Position numbers and translations under genes: made by a program | In this document: positions 5,554 through 6,531 of the stretch, in pieces | Numbering within the stretch: the stretch's first letter is position 1 | Layout of the letters: every line of letters starts with the position of its first letter | NCBI GenBank assembly: GCA_012719335.1 | Contig: JAAYAO010000007.1 | Location: 1-6,531 of the forward strand | Reading direction: 5' to 3' | From: Propionibacterium sp. | Lineage (GTDB): Bacteria > Actinomycetota > Actinomycetes > Propionibacteriales > Propionibacteriaceae | Length of the DNA: 6,531 bases | Notes under the pieces: generated by a model | Told to the model about the DNA's origin: nothing | The model's database searches: none | What the model saw: the letters and a program-made list of their open reading frames with translations, nothing else

Positions 5554-5561
5554 GGGCTGTC

Positions 5562-6464
5562 ATGAGTACCGGACCTTTGGTGGCGGCCGCGGACGGCTCG
5601 GCGTTGGGCAACCCCGGCCCGGCCGGGTGGGCGTGGTACATCGACGACGATTGTTGGGCCGCCGGCGGGTGGGCGCACGGCACCAACAATATGGGCGAGT
5701 TGATGGCCGTGCTCGACCTGTTGCGGCAGACCGCCCACCTGCCCGAGCGGGAGTTGCGGGTGCTGTGTGATTCGCAGTACGCGATCAACGTGATCAGCAA
5801 GTGGACGCCGGGCTGGAAACGCAAGGGCTGGAAGAAGGCCGACGGGAAACCGGTGCAGAACGTCGAACTGGTCAAGGCCCTGGACGAGGCGATGACCGGC
5901 CGCTCGGTGACCTTCGAGTGGGTCAAGGGGCATGCCGGGCACCGGATGAACGAGGCCGCCGACCTGCGGGCGCGCACCGCGGCCGAGGCCTACCGGGACG
6001 GACGCGACCCGAACCCGGGCCCGGGCTTCCCCGATGGGGAATCGGGTTTGCCGGCCCCGCAACTGGTGCCCGGGTCGACCGAACCCGAACCGGACCTGTT
6101 CTCGCTGCTGGACGAAGCCACCGAGGTGGGCGACCGGGACGTGGTGATCGGTCTGGAAGAGGATCTGTTGTCGCCGGAGGTGCGCGGTGATCCGGCCCGG
6201 GTGGCCGAGTTGTTGCACGCCGACTGGCGGGAGATCGGTGCGTCCGGACGGATCTGGACGCGCGCCGAGATGCTGTCGGTGATCGGGCCGCTGCCGTCGG
6301 TCCCCCAGGTGGATCCGGTGTCGCTGCACTGGCTCGGCGACGACGCCGTGGTGCTGGTGTGGCGGGCGATCACCGATACCGGCAGCACGCTGCGTTCCTC
6401 GGTCTGGCAACGCCAGGGCGGGCGGTGGCAGCAGCGCTTCCACCAGGGCACCCCGGAAAGCTGA
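5562..6464 (+). CDS. Ribonuclease HI with C-terminal NTF2-like (DUF4440-type) domain
   Basis: A 300-residue protein in two parts. Residues 1-147 are a complete type 1 ribonuclease H, which cuts the RNA strand of RNA-DNA hybrids (R-loops, Okazaki primers) using divalent metal. The active site is intact: Asp11 (AADGSALGNPGPAGWAW), Glu46 (TNNMGE), Asp70 (CDSQYAIN), His124 (VKGHAGH) and Asp134 (NEAADLRAR). The basic protrusion that grips the hybrid is present (GWKRKGWKKADGKPVQN, 84-100). A proline/acid-rich linker follows (about 148-178). Residues 179-300 look like an NTF2-like fold of the DUF4440/SnoaL type: LEEDLLSPEVRGDPARVAELLHADWREIGASGRIWTR, then LHWLGDDAVVLVWRA and SSVWQRQGGRWQQRFHQ. Ordinary RNase HI is about 155 residues, so the second half is extra. 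Start is ATG at 5562, 21 bp after the MarR-like gene. RNase H part firm; role of the second domain unknown. Cytoplasmic. The symbol rnhA is likely but this fused form may be a paralogue, so it is left blank. Confidence 0.92.
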   Translation: MSTGPLVAAADGSALGNPGPAGWAWYIDDDCWAAGGWAHGTNNMGELMAVLDLLRQTAHLPERELRVLCDSQYAINVISKWTPGWKRKGWKKADGKPVQNVELVKALDEAMTGRSVTFEWVKGHAGHRMNEAADLRARTAAEAYRDGRDPNPGPGFPDGESGLPAPQLVPGSTEPEPDLFSLLDEATEVGDRDVVIGLEEDLLSPEVRGDPARVAELLHADWREIGASGRIWTRAEMLSVIGPLPSVPQVDPVSLHWLGDDAVVLVWRAITDTGSTLRSSVWQRQGGRWQQRFHQGTPES

Positions 6465-6477
6465 CCCGGGGTTCGGC

Positions 6478-6526
6478 GGTCACTGGTTTCGAGACGGCCC
6501 TGCGGGCCTCCTCAACCGACGTGACC
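6478..6526. repeat. Intergenic palindromic repeat, copy 2 (nested hairpin)
   Basis: The element lies 13 bp after the RNase H stop. Its core GGTTTCGAGACGG to CTCAACC (6485-6517) shares its outer arms with the copy at 1484-1523. Three nested inverted repeats are visible: GGCCC/GGGCC (6496-6500 and 6504-6508), GGTT..GAG against CTCAACC (6485-6493 and 6511-6517, with a TC bulge) and GGTCAC/GTGACC (6478-6483 and 6521-6526). It could act as a terminator for the RNase H gene, but no T-run follows inside the window. Confidence 0.65.
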
Positions 6527-6531
6527 ACCCA

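Overview
The window is GC-rich and densely coded, with frequent GTG starts, GC-rich third codon positions and TANNNT-type -10 elements. It also holds intergenic repeats of the kind seen in high-GC Gram-positive genomes. It is almost certainly chromosomal DNA of an actinobacterium; a Propionibacteriales-like host is a guess from the style of the intergenic palindromes and was not tested.

Layout. (1) Positions 1-1451 form a divergent regulator/enzyme pair. A MarR-type regulator, of which only the first 57 codons are inside the window, reads leftward. A 400-residue FAD-dependent oxidoreductase of the sarcosine oxidase/DAO fold reads rightward. The short gap between them carries overlapping promoters, a perfect 6-7-6 palindrome that is a good operator candidate, and a nine-codon open frame. 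(2) Positions 1452-1694 are a convergent gap with a nested-palindrome intergenic repeat and a cluster of four related 19-bp units arranged as two forward and two inverted copies. (3) Positions 1695-5014 hold four leftward genes. In transcription order they are a small three-helix membrane protein, a secreted and membrane-anchored cutinase-family serine hydrolase, a short-chain dehydrogenase, and a PfkB-family sugar/nucleoside kinase. The last two are separated by 5 bp and are probably translationally coupled; the hydrolase and the dehydrogenase are 39 bp apart, with a possible separate promoter. (4) Positions 5103-6464 hold two rightward genes: a second, complete MarR-like winged-helix protein and a ribonuclease HI with an added C-terminal NTF2-like (DUF4440-type) domain. 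The window ends in a second copy of the intergenic palindrome.

Functionally the window is a set of housekeeping and accessory metabolic genes rather than one obvious new system. The most unusual items are the RNase HI-NTF2 fusion, the cutinase with a C-terminal transmembrane anchor and acidic cytoplasmic tail, the compact MarR/oxidoreductase control region, and the 19-bp repeat cluster.
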